A stretch of DNA of 64,000 nucleotides, taken from contig NC_088302.1 of the NCBI RefSeq assembly GCF_032854445.1, positions 2,232,001 to 2,296,000 on the forward strand, written 5' to 3'. Positions 38,501-49,075 of this stretch are shown piece by piece; the first letter of the stretch is position 1, and each line of letters begins with the position of its first letter. The position numbers and the translations under genes are program-made. Origin of the DNA: Liolophura sinensis (taxonomy: Eukaryota; Mollusca; Polyplacophora; Chitonida; Chitonidae). The notes under the pieces are model-generated. The model saw only the letters and a list, made by a program, of their open reading frames with translations, did not search any database and had not been told where the DNA came from.

Positions 38501-41500
38501 TCACTGATCCTAACATGCGTTAGCAAATGGAGAGATGAGAAAGATCAATCGTGACAGTGTGGTATTCAAAACTGTGGACATCCTGGCAATTGCCATTTCA
38601 TTCATGCACTCATTTTTACTTGTGCAGCCACAACAGTAAAAATATTAAACTTACCATAATGAAATGAAAAACAATAAACTTACCACAAAACTCTTCATTG
38701 TGACACAACTCCAAAAACTGTGCTTGCTGACGTTCACTATTTACATATGATGTGCAGATTGTTCTGTCGTCTAACATACTATAATCTCGAGTTATTACCA
38801 GCAGTAGTTGTCATATAATGCTGTTCCTTTTACGATGTACATGTACCTTCACCTTGTCATCTGCTTTTCATTGCCACATGCAAGTGATGTGCGTGGTCTC
38901 GAATGCAGTTTACTCTAAGATGTTGGCTTGTCTTAATTCCATGACATTGCTTTATTGAATTGTAACAGTTTGATTGATTTGATTGTTACTTACTGCCAAA
39001 AACTTGAATTTTTCACATTTTGATTGCGATCACCATAATGTCATCACCTCTGCAGTTTGCTGATCAACATTTTGTAACAAGGGTGGCCAGCATGCCATGT
39101 ACATGGGAGCTGTCGATGATCCATGTACATGTATCGACCATTATTATATGTGAGTGGATCACAACAGGGTGTGACTGGAGCACAACAGGGTGTGACTGGA
39201 GCACAACAGGGTGTGACTGGATCACAACAAGGTGGGACTGGATTACAACAGGGTGTGACTAGATTACAATAGAGTGTGACTGGAGCACAACAGGGTGTGA
39301 CTGGAGCACAACAGGGTGTGACTGGATCACAACAGGGTGTGACTGGATCACAACAGGGTGTGATTGGAGCACAACAGGGTGTGACTGGATCACAACAGGG
39401 TGTGACTGGATCACAACAGGGTGTGACTGGATCACAACAGGGTGTGACTGGAGCACAACAGGGTGTGACTGGATCACAACAAGGTGGGACTGGATTACAA
39501 CATGGTGTGACTAGATTACAATAGAGTGGGACTGGAGCACAACACGGTGTGACTGGAGCACAACAGGGTGTGACTGGATCACAACAGGGTGTGACTGGAT
39601 CACAACAGGGTGGGACTGGATTACAACAGGGTGTGACTAGATTACAATAGGGTGTGACTGGAGCACAACAGGGTGGGACTGGATTACAACAGGGTGGGAC
39701 TGGATTACAACAGGGTGTTACGGGATCACAACAGGGTGTGACTGGATCACAACAAGGTGGGACTGGATTACAACGGGGTGTGACAGGATCACAACAGGGT
39801 GTTACTGGATCACAACAGGGTGTGATGGGAGCACAACAGGGTGGGACTGGATTACAACGGGGTGTGACGGGATCACAACAGGGTGTGACTGGAGCACAAC
39901 AGAGTGTGACTGGATTACAACAGGGTGGGACTGGAGCACAATAGGGTGTGACTGGAGTACAACAGGGTGGGACTGGATTACAACAGGGTGTGACTGGAGC
40001 ACAACAGGGTGTGACTGGATTACAACAGTGGGGGACTGGAGCACAACAGGGTGTGACTGGATTACAACAGGGTGTGACTGGATTACAACAGGGTGTGACT
40101 GGAGCACAGCAAGGTGGGACTGGATTACAACAGGGTGTGACTGGATTACAACATGGTGTGACTGGAGCACAACAGAGTGTGACTGGATTACAGCAAGGTG
40201 GGACTGGATTACAACAGGGTGTGACTGGATTACAACAGGGTGTGAGGGGAGCACAACAGGGTGTGACTGGAGCACAACAGGGTGGGACTGGATTACAACA
40301 GGTGGGACTGGATTACAACAGGGTGTGACTAGAGTATGACAGGATGTGACAGGATTACAACAGGGTGTGACTGGAGCACAGCAAGGTGTGACTAGATTAC
40401 AACAGGGTGTGACGGGAGCACAACAGGGTGTGACTGGAGCACAGCAGGGTGTGACTGGAGCACAACAGGATGGAACTGGATTACAACAGGGTGTGACTAG
40501 ATTACAATAGAGTGTGACTGGAGTACAACAGGATGTGACAGGATTACAACAGGGTGTAGCTGGAGCACAGCAAGGTGTGACTAGATTACAACAGGGTGTG
40601 ACGGGAGCACAACAGGGTGTGACTGGAGCACAACAGAGTGTGACTGGACTACAACAGGGTGTGACTGGAGCACAACAGTGTGTGACTGGATTACAACAGG
40701 GTGTGACTGGAGCACAGCAAGGTGGTACTGGGAGCACACCAGGGTGGGACTGGATTACAACAGGGTGTGACTAGATTACAACAGGGTGTGACGGGAGCAC
40801 AACAGGGTGTGACTGGAGCACAACAGAGTGTGACTGGACTACAACAGGGTGGGACTGGAGCACAACAGTGTGTGACTGGATTACAACAGGGTGTGACTGG
40901 AGCACAGCAAGGTGGTACTGGGAGCACACCAGGGTGGGACTGGATTACAACATGGTGTGACTGGAGCACAGCAAGGTGTGACTGGATTACAACAGGGTGT
41001 GACTGGAGCACAACAGGGTGTGACTGGATTACAACAGGGTGTGACTGGAGCACAACAGGGTGTGACTGGATTACAGCAGGGTGTGACTGGAGCACAGCAG
41101 GGTGGGACTGGAGCACAACAGGGTGGGACTGGATTATAACAGGTGTGACTGGATTACAACAGGTGTGACTGGATTACAACAAGGTGTGACAAGGTGTAAC
41201 AGGGTGACTGGATTACAATAGGGTGTGACTGGAGCACAACAGGGTGTGACTGGATTACAACAGGTGTGACTGGATTACCACAGTGTGTGACTGGATTACA
41301 ACAGAGTGTGACTGGACTACAACAGGGTGTGACTGGAGCACAACAGGGTGTGACTGGGTTACAACAAAGTGGGACAGGATCACAACAGGATGTGTCTCAA
41401 GCACAATAGGGTGTGGCTGGAGCACATCATTGTGTGGCTGGAGCACAACATGGTGTGACCGGAGCACAGCAGGGTGTGACTAGAGCATTACAGCAATTAT

Positions 41501-44500
41501 CCAGGCAATAAACATGTATGTATGACTATACAGTACAGCAGTTTATTGTACTGTACAAAAACTGTACTGTGTAGCAGCTTACAGTACTGTACAACAGCTG
41601 TACTTTGCTGTCCTGTACAACAGCTATAACCAAATTATGTTTGACAATTAAGAACATACTTTATCTGAATAGGTTTTGTTGTTGTTGTCATTAGGAGGAA
41701 ACATTGTTCCAGGAGGAAAACCCATCCACCTGTCTGGAAAACCCCTGACCACACACAAGGGCCTTGTTCAGATCACAGGGAAACCTGGTCAGCAGACCCT
41801 GGGGTTAGTACAGACCCCCCAGGGTCCTCTGTCCACACTCAACATCATCTCCCCAGGGGTAGCCAAAGCCACACCCACAGCTACCCTCCTTACCAGTGCG
41901 GATACTAAAGGTAAGGAGGGCAATTTTTGGTTTTACTTGCCTTAGGTTTCATTTTTCTATAAAAATGATGCATAAGTAATTGCATTGATCAGGTAGTGTG
42001 TTAAGTGTACTTTCCAATACCATCTACAATACAACTCAGAAATAATCTTACAAAAAACTTTTATAAAGCACAGTTAAGTTGCATTGAACACATTGTTATG
42101 TTCTTTGATGCAAAGCAATAAAAGGCATTAATTGTCAAATGGTAGATATACATACAAGAAGTTCCTTGATCCACCCAGTCCGGCCACAAAGTTTACAACA
42201 ACAACCTGACATATTTCTTATGAGCAGTTTCATTGGTTACAATTGTTTGTATTTATGGTCCATTTTTATTTATTTTATTGTCCAGTTACAACAACATACA
42301 TAACTGTTGGCAGAATACATGTATACATGAGAATGGCTTAAACTTTCACAGTGGCCTTCCAATTCAGCATATGTGCTACAAGTTAATTGTTCTTTGACAA
42401 AAGAAGTTGAATAAAACTCAAGCTGTTTTCTGCAGCTTGAATTTATAGGCCCCTAGCCTGGCTTACATGGATTTGCTAACAACTTACAAACATCCAGCAA
42501 CCACCCATTCATGTATATGTAGGTACTGCAGAGATATGTTAGTGAGCCTTGTCAGCAACTTTTACGCTACTTTGAGTGCTGGTTTCTATCATCCTTGTCA
42601 AAGCGACAGTACTTGTACAAGAAAAAGACCCTCGTTGTATATTATACAATCTTTGATGAACACTTTTTTTTGCTGGTGAATCTCACATTGCAAGGTGAAA
42701 TATTCACACAACAAGGCACCAAGAAATAAACGCAGTTTAATGAACATGATTGCAATAAAAGCATTGTGCAATCACTCAGTAATCGCTGTACGGTGCATGA
42801 ACACGACAGAATAATCTGGAAAACGACCACGACTTTGTTGGGTTTTATGCCCACTGGATATCTGGTTATTTCTGGGCTGTACTGTATGCTAGGCTGTCAA
42901 CCCATTAAAACAATTAATTGAAACTCGATAATGTGTAGGTACATACATGCATTTTCCATGGATATAAAAAAAAAATCAATGACTTTACTGTACTCTTCAC
43001 TTTAGGTATTTATTTGTTGATACACTGTCATGATTGTGTATCTACATGTATTTTGAGGAGCTCATTTAATGTTTTCCTGAAGTTATAAAGTCCAAAATAA
43101 TTATTACAAAGCCTTTCATATGTAGGTATCAGGTGTCCCTTTGTATATTGAAATGTTAATAGCGTATAGCCTGCTTTATGCTGATAGGTTGAAATTTAAC
43201 AATGATTAAGATTTAACTATTTGCTGATCCTCAGCAGTTGGTGTTAGGCCGAGGTAAAGAAGGAAACATTTAAATTTGCAATCTGTGGTTGTTCAGGTTG
43301 TTCAGCTTTTTTTGTTGTCCCTGGTGGTCAAATATAGGTTTAAGCTAAACCATGAGCACAAATCCACAATGATGACATGAATGTAATATGTGTGAATGTG
43401 TTTCATGAATACATTGTGTACTTGTTACAGTAACAAACTCTGACAGTACGTCGGGTACCATCCTGAGCTCTGCCTTACAAGGTGGCAGCGTTGTCTCCCA
43501 CACCAAAGCTGGTGCCACAGTTTTACAGTCTCAGAATCTGCAGGTCGTCTCCCAACCAAGGGTTGTCTCCCCTTCTCAGGCGGGTATTGTCGTCACACAG
43601 CTGGCTCCAGGCAGCCTCTCTCTCAGACCAGGTAACTGTCAAAGTGTAGGTAAGACTGCCAGTCAAGCCAGATACTTTAATACGTGAAGGTGTTGGCTAA
43701 TTTGCCAGCCATCCAGGCTCCAAGACAGAGCAGGTAACTGCAGAAAGATGTTGGTTGGATTGTCAGCCATCCAAGCTCCTAGACAGAGCAGGTAACTGTA
43801 TGAAGGTGTTAGCTAGATTGTCAGCTACCCAGGCTCCTAGACAGAGCAGGTAACTGTATGGAGGTGTTAGCTAGATTGTCAGCCACCCAGGCACTCAGAC
43901 AGAGCAGGTAACTGTATGGAGGTGTTAGCTAGATTGTCAGCCACCCAGGCACTCAGACAGAGCAGGTAACTGTATGAAGGTGTTGGCTAGATTTACAGTC
44001 ATCCAGGCCTCCAGACAGACCAGGCAACTGTATGAGGTGTTGGTTAGATTGTTAACTGTCCAGACTTCTAGACAGAGTAGGTAACTGTATGCGTTAAAGG
44101 TTTTGGTTGGATTGTCAGCCCTCCAGACAGAGCAGGTAACTGTATGAAGATGTTGGTTATTTTGTCAGCCATCCAGGCTCTCAGACAGACCAGGTAACTG
44201 TATGAAGGTGTTGGTTATATTTTATCAGTCATCCAGGCTCACAGACAGACCAGGTAACTGTATGAAGGTGTTGGTTAGATTGTTAACTGTCCAGACTCCT
44301 GGACAGACCAGGTAACTGTATGAAGGTGTTGGTTATATTTTATCAGTCATCCAGGCTCACTGACAGACCAGGTAACTGTATGAAGGTGTTGGCTAGATTG
44401 TCAGTCATCCAGGCTCACAGACAGACCAGGTAACTGTATGAAGGTGTTGGCTAGATTTTCAGTCATCCAGGCTCACTGACAGACCAGGTAACTGTATGAA

Positions 44501-47500
44501 GGTGTTGGCTAGATTTTCAGTCATCCAGGCTCACAGACAGACCAGGTAACTGTATGAACTGTTAGATTGTTAACTGTCCAGACTCCTAGACAGACCAGGT
44601 AACTGTAGGAAGGTGTAGGCTAGATTGTCAGCCATCCAAGCTCCTAGACAGAGCAGGTAACTGTGTGAAGGTGTGGGCTAGATTGTCAGTCATCCAGGCC
44701 TCCAGACAGACCAGGCAACTGTATGAGGTGTTGGTTAGATTGTTAACTGTCCAGACTTCTAGACAGAGTAGGTAACTGTATGCGTTAAAGGTTTTGGTTG
44801 GATTGTCAGCCCTCCAGACAGAGCAGGTAACTGTATGAAGATGTTGGTTATTTTGTCAGCCATCCAGGCTCTCAGACAGACCAGGTAACTGTATGAAGGT
44901 GTTGGTTATATTTTATCAGTCATCCAGGCTCACAGACAGACCAGGTAACTGTATGAAGGTGTTGGTTAGATTGTTAACTGTCCAGACTCCTGGACAGACC
45001 AGGTAACTGTATGAAGGTGTTGGTTATATTTTATCAGTCATCCAGGCTCACTGACAGACCAGGTAACTGTATGAAGGTGTTGGCTAGATTGTCAGTCATC
45101 CAGGCTCACAGACAGACCAGGTAACTGTATGAAGGTGTTGGCTAGATTTTCAGTCATCCAGGCTCACAGACAGACCAGGTAACTGTATGAACTGTTAGAT
45201 TGTTAACTGTCCAGACTCCTAGACAGACCAGGTAACTGTAGGAAGGTGTAGGCTAGATTGTCAGCCATCCAAGCTCCTAGACAGAGCAGGCAACTGTATG
45301 AAGGTGTTGGTTAGATTGTCAGCCCTCCAGGCTCTCAGACAGACCAGGTAACTGTATGAAGGTGTTGGTTAAATTGTCAGCCCTCCAGGCTCTCAGACAG
45401 AGCAGGTAACTGTGTGAAGGTGTGGGCTAGATTGTCAGTCATCCAGGCTCACAGACAGAGCAAGCAACTGTAGAAAGGTGTTATGTTGTCAGCTATCCAG
45501 GCTCTCAGACAGAGCAGGTAACTGTAGAAAGGTGTTGGTTATATTGTCAGCCATCCAGGCTCACAGACAGACCAGGTAACTGTAGGAAGGTGTTGGCTAG
45601 ATTGTCAGCCCTCCAGGCTCTCAGACAGACCAGGTAACTGTATGGAGGTGTTGGTTAAATTGTCAGCCCTCCAGGCTCTCAGACAGAGCAGGTAACTGTA
45701 GGAAGGTGTAGGCTAGATTGTCAGTCATCCAGGCTCTCAGACAGACCAGGTAACTGTGTGAAGGTGTGGGCTAGATTGTCAGTCATCCAGGCTCACAGAC
45801 AGAGCAAGCAACTGTAGAAAGGTGTTATGTTGTCAGCTATCCAGGCTCTCAGACAGAGCAGGTAACTGTAGAAAGGTGTTGGTTATATTGTCAGCCATCC
45901 AGGCTCACAGACAGAGCAGGTAACTGTAGAAAGCTATCCAGGCTCTCAGACAAACCAGGTAACTGTAGGAAGGTGTTAGATTGTTAGATTGTCAGCTATC
46001 CAGGCACTCAGACAGACCAGGTAACTGTAGGAAGGTGTTGGCTAGATTGTCAGTCATCCAGGCTCACATACAGAGCAAGCAACTGTAGAAAGGTGTTATG
46101 TTGTCAGCTATCCAGGCTCTCAGACAGAGCAGGTAACTGTAGAAAGGTGTTGGTTATATTGTCAGCCATCCAGGCTCACAGACAGAGCAGGTAACTGTAG
46201 AAAGCTATCCAGGCTCTCAGACAAACCAGGTAACTGTAGGAAGGTGTTAGATTGTTAGATTGTCAGCTATCCAGGCACTCAGACAGACCAGGTAACTGTA
46301 GGAAGGTGTGGGCTAGATTGTCAGTCATCCAGGCTCACATACAGAGCAAGCAACTGTAGAAAGGTGTTATGTTGTCAGCTATCCAGGCTCTCAGACAGAG
46401 CAGGTAACTGTAGAAAGGTGTTGGTTATATTGTCAGCCATCCAGGCTCACAGACAGAGCAGGTAACTGTAGAAAGCTATCCAGGCTCTCAGACAAACCAG
46501 GTAACTGTAGGAAGGTGTTAGATTGTTAGATTGTCAGCTATCCAGGCACTCAGACAGAGCAGGTAACTGTATGAAGGTGTTGGCTAGATTTTCAGTCATC
46601 CAGGCTCTCAGACAGACCACTATATGAAGACGTCCGCTAAATTGTCAGCATCCCAGGCTTCCAGATAGACAGGTAGGACATCTTCAGACAGGTATGAAGA
46701 TGTTAGTCAGTTTGCTTTCTGTCAGACCTGCCCACATGATTTGTTCTGACACTCTTCCTCATATTCTGTGGATTTTTCACCTGTTCTCATTTCTCTCCTC
46801 CCCAGGCTTGCAAAATCTGTCCCAGGCTAAGCTCCTCAATCAGTCAGGAGTGTTACCCACACAGTTTATTGTACAACAGGCACCTGCAAGCTTCAAAGGG
46901 GAAGGGGTTACCACAGCTACAGTGTCTCAAGGTAAGAGATCATTATCACCAGAAGGTTTTGGGGAGTGCTCTCATTATCGCCTATCACTAGTGGATGATT
47001 ATCTATGTCTGGTCACATCATCAATATCCCAGCTGTTGTAGTGAAGGGATATTAATACCAAGAATTATATTTTATTTTATCCCTTTTGTGTTAAATGGCG
47101 ATTCTTCTTGATGGGGTAATAAATATGAAAGATATATTAGTCTACATGTACTTATTTATGTCCATGTACTTATTTATGTAGTGAGTAGTTTGTTATCACG
47201 GGGTTTATATACTGTGTTGTATGGTTTGTCACCAGGTGGAAGCCTCAGCACCCCTATCATCGTGAGTGCCCCAGGTGGGAAGCCTGGTCAAAACATACAG
47301 CTGGTAAAGACGGTGTTAAGTCAGCACGCAGGACTGAAACCTGGCCAGGCCACCATCCTCATATCACAGCCCAACATACCTCAGTCTGCGACCTCCACAG
47401 TGTCATCCAACACACACCTACTACAGGCAGCCACAAAAGTAACAAAGGCCTCACCCAAGGGCAAACCCCAGCCTGTGTACGCCAGGATTATTACTCCTCC

Positions 47501-47678
47501 CCCAGGGATGCGCCTGGCCAATGTGTCGGCCTCAGGCCAGACTATGTCTGCCCCTGGGGTCAGTGTGATACAAACCATGGGTAAACTGCCAACTGGTGCG
47601 GTAGTCACGGCCACAGCCCAGCCCGGGGGTTTGACAAAAGTGACAGATAGCCCCGCTGCCAAATCTCCGGCCCCGTGA
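14593..47678 (+). CDS. NFRKB: Nuclear factor related to kappa-B-binding protein, INO80 chromatin-remodelling subunit G (23 coding exons, 1,349 aa)
   Basis: Nuclear subunit of the INO80 remodeller; in vertebrates its N-terminal DEUBAD domain binds and inhibits the deubiquitinase UCHL5. Coding exons: 14593-14694, 14942-15019, 15662-15717, 16541-16736, 17197-17309, 17582-17655, 20354-20494, 20808-20920, 24325-24418, 24731-24962, 25742-25844, 28157-28283, 28647-28836, 32136-32196, 32939-33113, 33878-33984, 35714-35837, 36639-36712, 37266-38169, 41695-41910, 43431-43631, 46806-46931, 47236-47678. They total 4,050 nt with every phase consistent. DEUBAD-like region: residues 20-145 (MLFGGENFKFGNPL). 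Winged-helix-like domain: about 405-525 (FFSLLRDLINEF, NPWFSQQPNW). Second conserved block: 540-700 (HGYESVVGPVKGV, VRDAAARLPNGEGT, SGALDRLHYEKDPCVKY). The rest is a Ser/Thr/Pro/Gly-rich low-complexity tail. A TGA two codons before the ATG fixes the start. An acceptor at 14545 implies a non-coding first exon upstream. Confidence 0.96.
17656..20353. other. NFRKB intron 6
   Basis: 2.7-kb AT-rich intron. Apart from a short array at 19225-19375, nothing was recognised. Confidence 0.5.
19225..19375. repeat. Short repeat of about 31 bp, 4 to 5 copies, NFRKB intron 6
   Basis: The unit is close to TTACTTCTCAGCCATTTCAT followed by ATGTCTAATGG, imperfect. Confidence 0.8.
20867..22515 (+). repeat. Exon-edge tandem array: 17 x 97 bp including the NFRKB exon-8 end and its 5' splice site
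   Basis: Each unit is the last 54 nt of exon 8 (18 codons, DDYVHMLRTHKRRRTEDL) plus the first 43 nt of intron 8. The true exon end is the first unit. Donors (CTG followed by GTAAGT, or GTGAGT in copy 2) fall every 97 bp from 20921 to 22473, so 17 units span 1,649 bp with no indel. Only scattered substitutions occur. A 388-bp (four-unit) segment is itself duplicated, shown by shared variants near 21270/21658 and 21362/21750. Use of any later donor would keep intron sequence and meet the TAG in GTAAGTTAG at once. Confidence 0.97.
22516..23214. other. NFRKB intron 8, unique part
   Basis: Nothing recognised between the two arrays. Confidence 0.5.
23215..24165. repeat. 86/93-bp minisatellite in NFRKB intron 8, about 10 copies
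   Basis: Units include ACAGTGGACAGGTTCCCTCA, TGTGTACACATGTATATGCC and CTACATGTAACTACAATG. Some copies carry an extra 7 bp. The last 70 bp shrink to a shorter ACAGTGGACACATAATACT repeat. Rich in ACATGT and TACATGTA palindromes. Confidence 0.92.
25178..25290. repeat. 29-bp minisatellite, 4 copies, NFRKB intron 10
   Basis: The unit is ACATTTACAACAGCGACTGA followed by CTTTACAGG, almost identical between copies. Confidence 0.9.
25905..26045. repeat. 24-bp minisatellite, 6 copies, NFRKB intron 11
   Basis: The unit is close to CACACTTTCAGAAATGACAT followed by TATG. Confidence 0.85.
26310..26458. repeat. 22-bp minisatellite, about 6 copies, NFRKB intron 11
   Basis: The unit is close to GGGTGTTCAAGTGACGCATA followed by CC. 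Confidence 0.8.
26459..27425. other. NFRKB intron 11, unique part
   Basis: AT-rich; nothing recognised. Confidence 0.5.
27430..28150. repeat. 18-bp minisatellite abutting the exon-12 acceptor, about 40 copies
   Basis: The unit is close to GTGTTGGTGTACCAGTCA, with many variants. It ends 6 bp before the acceptor TTGCAG (28151-28156) of NFRKB exon 12. The multiple-of-three period leaves long open frames on both strands (for example over 27299-27981) that are not genes. Confidence 0.93.
29030..29715. repeat. 85-87-bp minisatellite, about 8 copies, NFRKB intron 13
   Basis: Units include CAGTGATCCGTCCACTGTGA, CCGATCACACACACGCATGT and GGTAGACCTACGTGCTGGCT. CAGTGATCC-type marks fall at 29121, 29206, 29293 and 29380. 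Confidence 0.92.
29716..31310. other. NFRKB intron 13, unique part
   Basis: 1.6 kb of AT-rich sequence without recognisable exon or repeat. Confidence 0.5.
31324..31679 (+). mobile_element. Second SINE family, full-length with target-site duplication
   Basis: A tRNA-like head (TATCACAGTTGGTAGAGCGT, then GGGTCGAGTCACACC as B box) is followed by a body and the tail GACGCTAAACCCCAAGCACT ending in CACT repeats. It is flanked by CGCTTGTAAACTA (31311-31323) and CGCTTGCAAACTA (31680-31692), a 13-bp duplication with one mismatch. Family name not known to me. Confidence 0.88.
32203..32342 (-). mobile_element. 5'-truncated V-SINE-like element inserted at the exon-14 splice donor
   Basis: Tail (TTATTTGATTGGTGTTTTAC on the plus strand) and V-like block are present; the tRNA-like head is lost. 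It is flanked by the 12-bp direct repeat GAGCAGGTAAGT (32191-32202 and 32343-32354), which is the NFRKB exon-14 end plus its donor. 5' truncation with a target-site duplication fits LINE-driven insertion. Confidence 0.85.
33190..33490. repeat. 41-bp minisatellite, 7 copies, NFRKB intron 15
   Basis: The unit is close to CACCATATGTATGTCAGTTT followed by GAATTATCACCACACCTAATA. Each copy holds the palindrome CATATG. Confidence 0.9.
34065..34220 (+). repeat. tRNA-like SINE head fragment followed by a 44-bp repeat (about 3 copies)
   Basis: GGCATGGATAGCTCAGTAGA then TAGAGCAGTTGGGCTAGGCA resembles a tRNA-derived A-box region. The part beginning GGGCTAGGCACCCTAAT is repeated up to about 34210. Confidence 0.55.
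34400..35665. repeat. 50-bp minisatellite, about 25 copies, NFRKB intron 16
   Basis: The unit is GATGAGGATGACAATATAGA, ATATTTACCTGATGATTAGG and ATTAAACTAT. The first half is homogeneous and the second half, from about 35030, is more diverged with partial units. It ends about 50 bp before exon 17. Confidence 0.95.
35929..36440 (+). mobile_element. V-SINE-like element with its central domain expanded fourfold
   Basis: A diverged head (GTGTTCAAGTTGAGCTCATG as B-box end) leads into four 99-bp units starting with CATGCTGGCC at 35986, 36085, 36184 and 36283. Each holds GGGAAGGTTTGCCAGTAACC and the V-like block. The normal tail follows (AATATTCTTGAGTATGGTGT, ACCAACCAAATAAA). The 99-bp period opens frames on both strands. 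Lies in NFRKB intron 17. Confidence 0.88.
38170..39150. other. NFRKB intron 19, unique part
   Basis: AT-rich; nothing recognised before the 21-bp array. Confidence 0.5.
39154..41500. repeat. 21-bp minisatellite, about 110 copies, NFRKB intron 19
   Basis: The unit is GGTGTGACTGGATCACAACA plus G, with GATC/GAGC/GATT variants in interspersed blocks. A segment near 40600-40730 is closely repeated near 40780-40920. Because 21 is divisible by three, open frames of up to 311 codons occur on both strands; they are periodicity artefacts. Confidence 0.96.
41911..43430. other. NFRKB intron 20
   Basis: 1.5-kb AT-rich intron; nothing recognised. Confidence 0.5.
43632..46680 (+). repeat. 3-kb array of about 58-bp units containing exon-21-end and donor copies, NFRKB intron 21
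   Basis: Exon 21 ends CTCTCTCAGACCAG followed by the donor GTAACTGT. Most units contain CAGACAGACCAGGTAACTGT or the GAGCAGGTAACTGT variant, so the exon edge and donor recur in most of about 50 units. Units also carry TTTTCAGTCATCCAGGCTC, an acceptor-like stretch. Near-identical blocks at 44001 and 44692 show a 691-bp higher-order duplication, and blocks of about 270 bp repeat near the right end. Confidence 0.93.
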
Positions 47679-48639
47679 TTCAAGGCTTGACAAAACTCAA
47701 GAACCTTTCACAATATCATCTTAACTGCCCCTACAGCATGACCATGCTATAAGTCTTCAGGCATTTTGTACATATGTATAAAGATTTTCATAAACATGTG
47801 TACACAGTGTGCAGTGTGACACATTTTGAGAATGTCTGTCTGGACAGTAAACCTGTGGTAACTAGTGACCATATACAAAAAGCAGTTGTAAAGTTGTGAG
47901 GTTATAGAGTGATATGTCTTGGCCAGTTGATCTTTCACATACATGTACTTTCACGAGAAATTTTTCATAAGCTTGCCATTCCTGTACTGATATGCCTATT
48001 TATTTGTAGTATACATACATGTGTGTACTGTCACATGTGCGACATATTTTCCTTGCTAAACTTTCATCTAAATTGAACACATTGCCTGACTGAGAATTGT
48101 ATTGATGTTAGAAAGATGTTTTCAGGTTCGTTTGGAGGGTAAGATGATAACCTGCTGAAAAATTGTAAGCTTGAGCAACAAAAGAATTAATTCATTACAT
48201 TTTTAGACCTCTAAAATGCATTTTTGGGGCAGAATTTGAGGTTATGGCATGGCATGACAGCAGTCAAATGCTTTAACACCAGCTTCTTACCCGCCATGCC
48301 ATCATCCACATAACCTCCTGACTATCATCCCTACCTTTATAAATCAGACTACTTTTTCCCAAGTCATCTGGCTGGTGAGGTTTTGTAGGTTCCGTTTTGA
48401 TTGCAAGTGCATAACAACCCAACCAGGGTGCACAGATCACATACAATGTTAGGAAACAAAAAGCGGAATAATGATATTAGTGTCTTCTTCGTTACGTGTG
48501 CCCCTTGTACCTTAGTGCTATCAAAAGTGTGAATTTAACAGGTGCTGTTCCACAGAATCAGGTGCAGAATCCTTTTCACTTCACGCAGGTTTTGTGTTAA
48601 AGAGCTCCTCTGCATGGCAGACAGCAATGCATTCTTTAT
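47679..48639 (+). other. Probable NFRKB 3' untranslated region
   Basis: AT-rich, no exon or array. The transcript end was not determined; the nearest AATAAA I saw is at 50686. Confidence 0.5.
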
Positions 48640-48790
48640 TGTCTTTTTATTTGATTGGCGTTGTGTGCTGTACTCAAGTATATTTCAACTATATGATGAT
48701 AGTTTGGTTTAAGACATTAGGCAGAAGCCAGAGAAAACCTCCACTATTCTCCAAGGACCACAGCTGCACCAGTCAAAGCTGCCGTATCAT
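48640..48790 (-). mobile_element. Diverged V-SINE-like element, partial
   Basis: TTTATTTGATTGGCGTTGTG, then TACTCAAGTATATTTCAACT, then a worn V-like block. The head is missing. Confidence 0.6.
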
Positions 48791-49075
48791 GGGCTTAAGT
48801 TGAATTTGAGCCTCTGACCCCATTGGTCAGGAGCTGAATCTGAGCCTCTGACCTCATTGGTCAGGAGCTGAAGTTGAGCCTGTCACCTCATTGCTCAGGA
48901 GCTGAATTTGAGTCTGTCACCTCATTGGTCAGGAGCTGAATTTGAGCCTGTCACCTCATTGTTCAGGAGCTGAATTTGAGCCTGTCACCTCATTGGCCAG
49001 GAGATGAATTTGAGCGCGTGTCCTCATTGGTCAGGAGATGAATTTGAGCTTGTCACCTCATTGGTCAGGAACAAT
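48791..49075. repeat. 35-bp minisatellite, about 8 copies
   Basis: The unit is close to TTGGTCAGGAGCTGAATTTG followed by AGCCTGTCACCTCAT. Confidence 0.88.

Noticed and set aside
39802..40737. 311-codon open frame on the minus strand
   Set aside because: It lies wholly in the 21-bp array. Open frames appear on both strands because the unit length is divisible by three.
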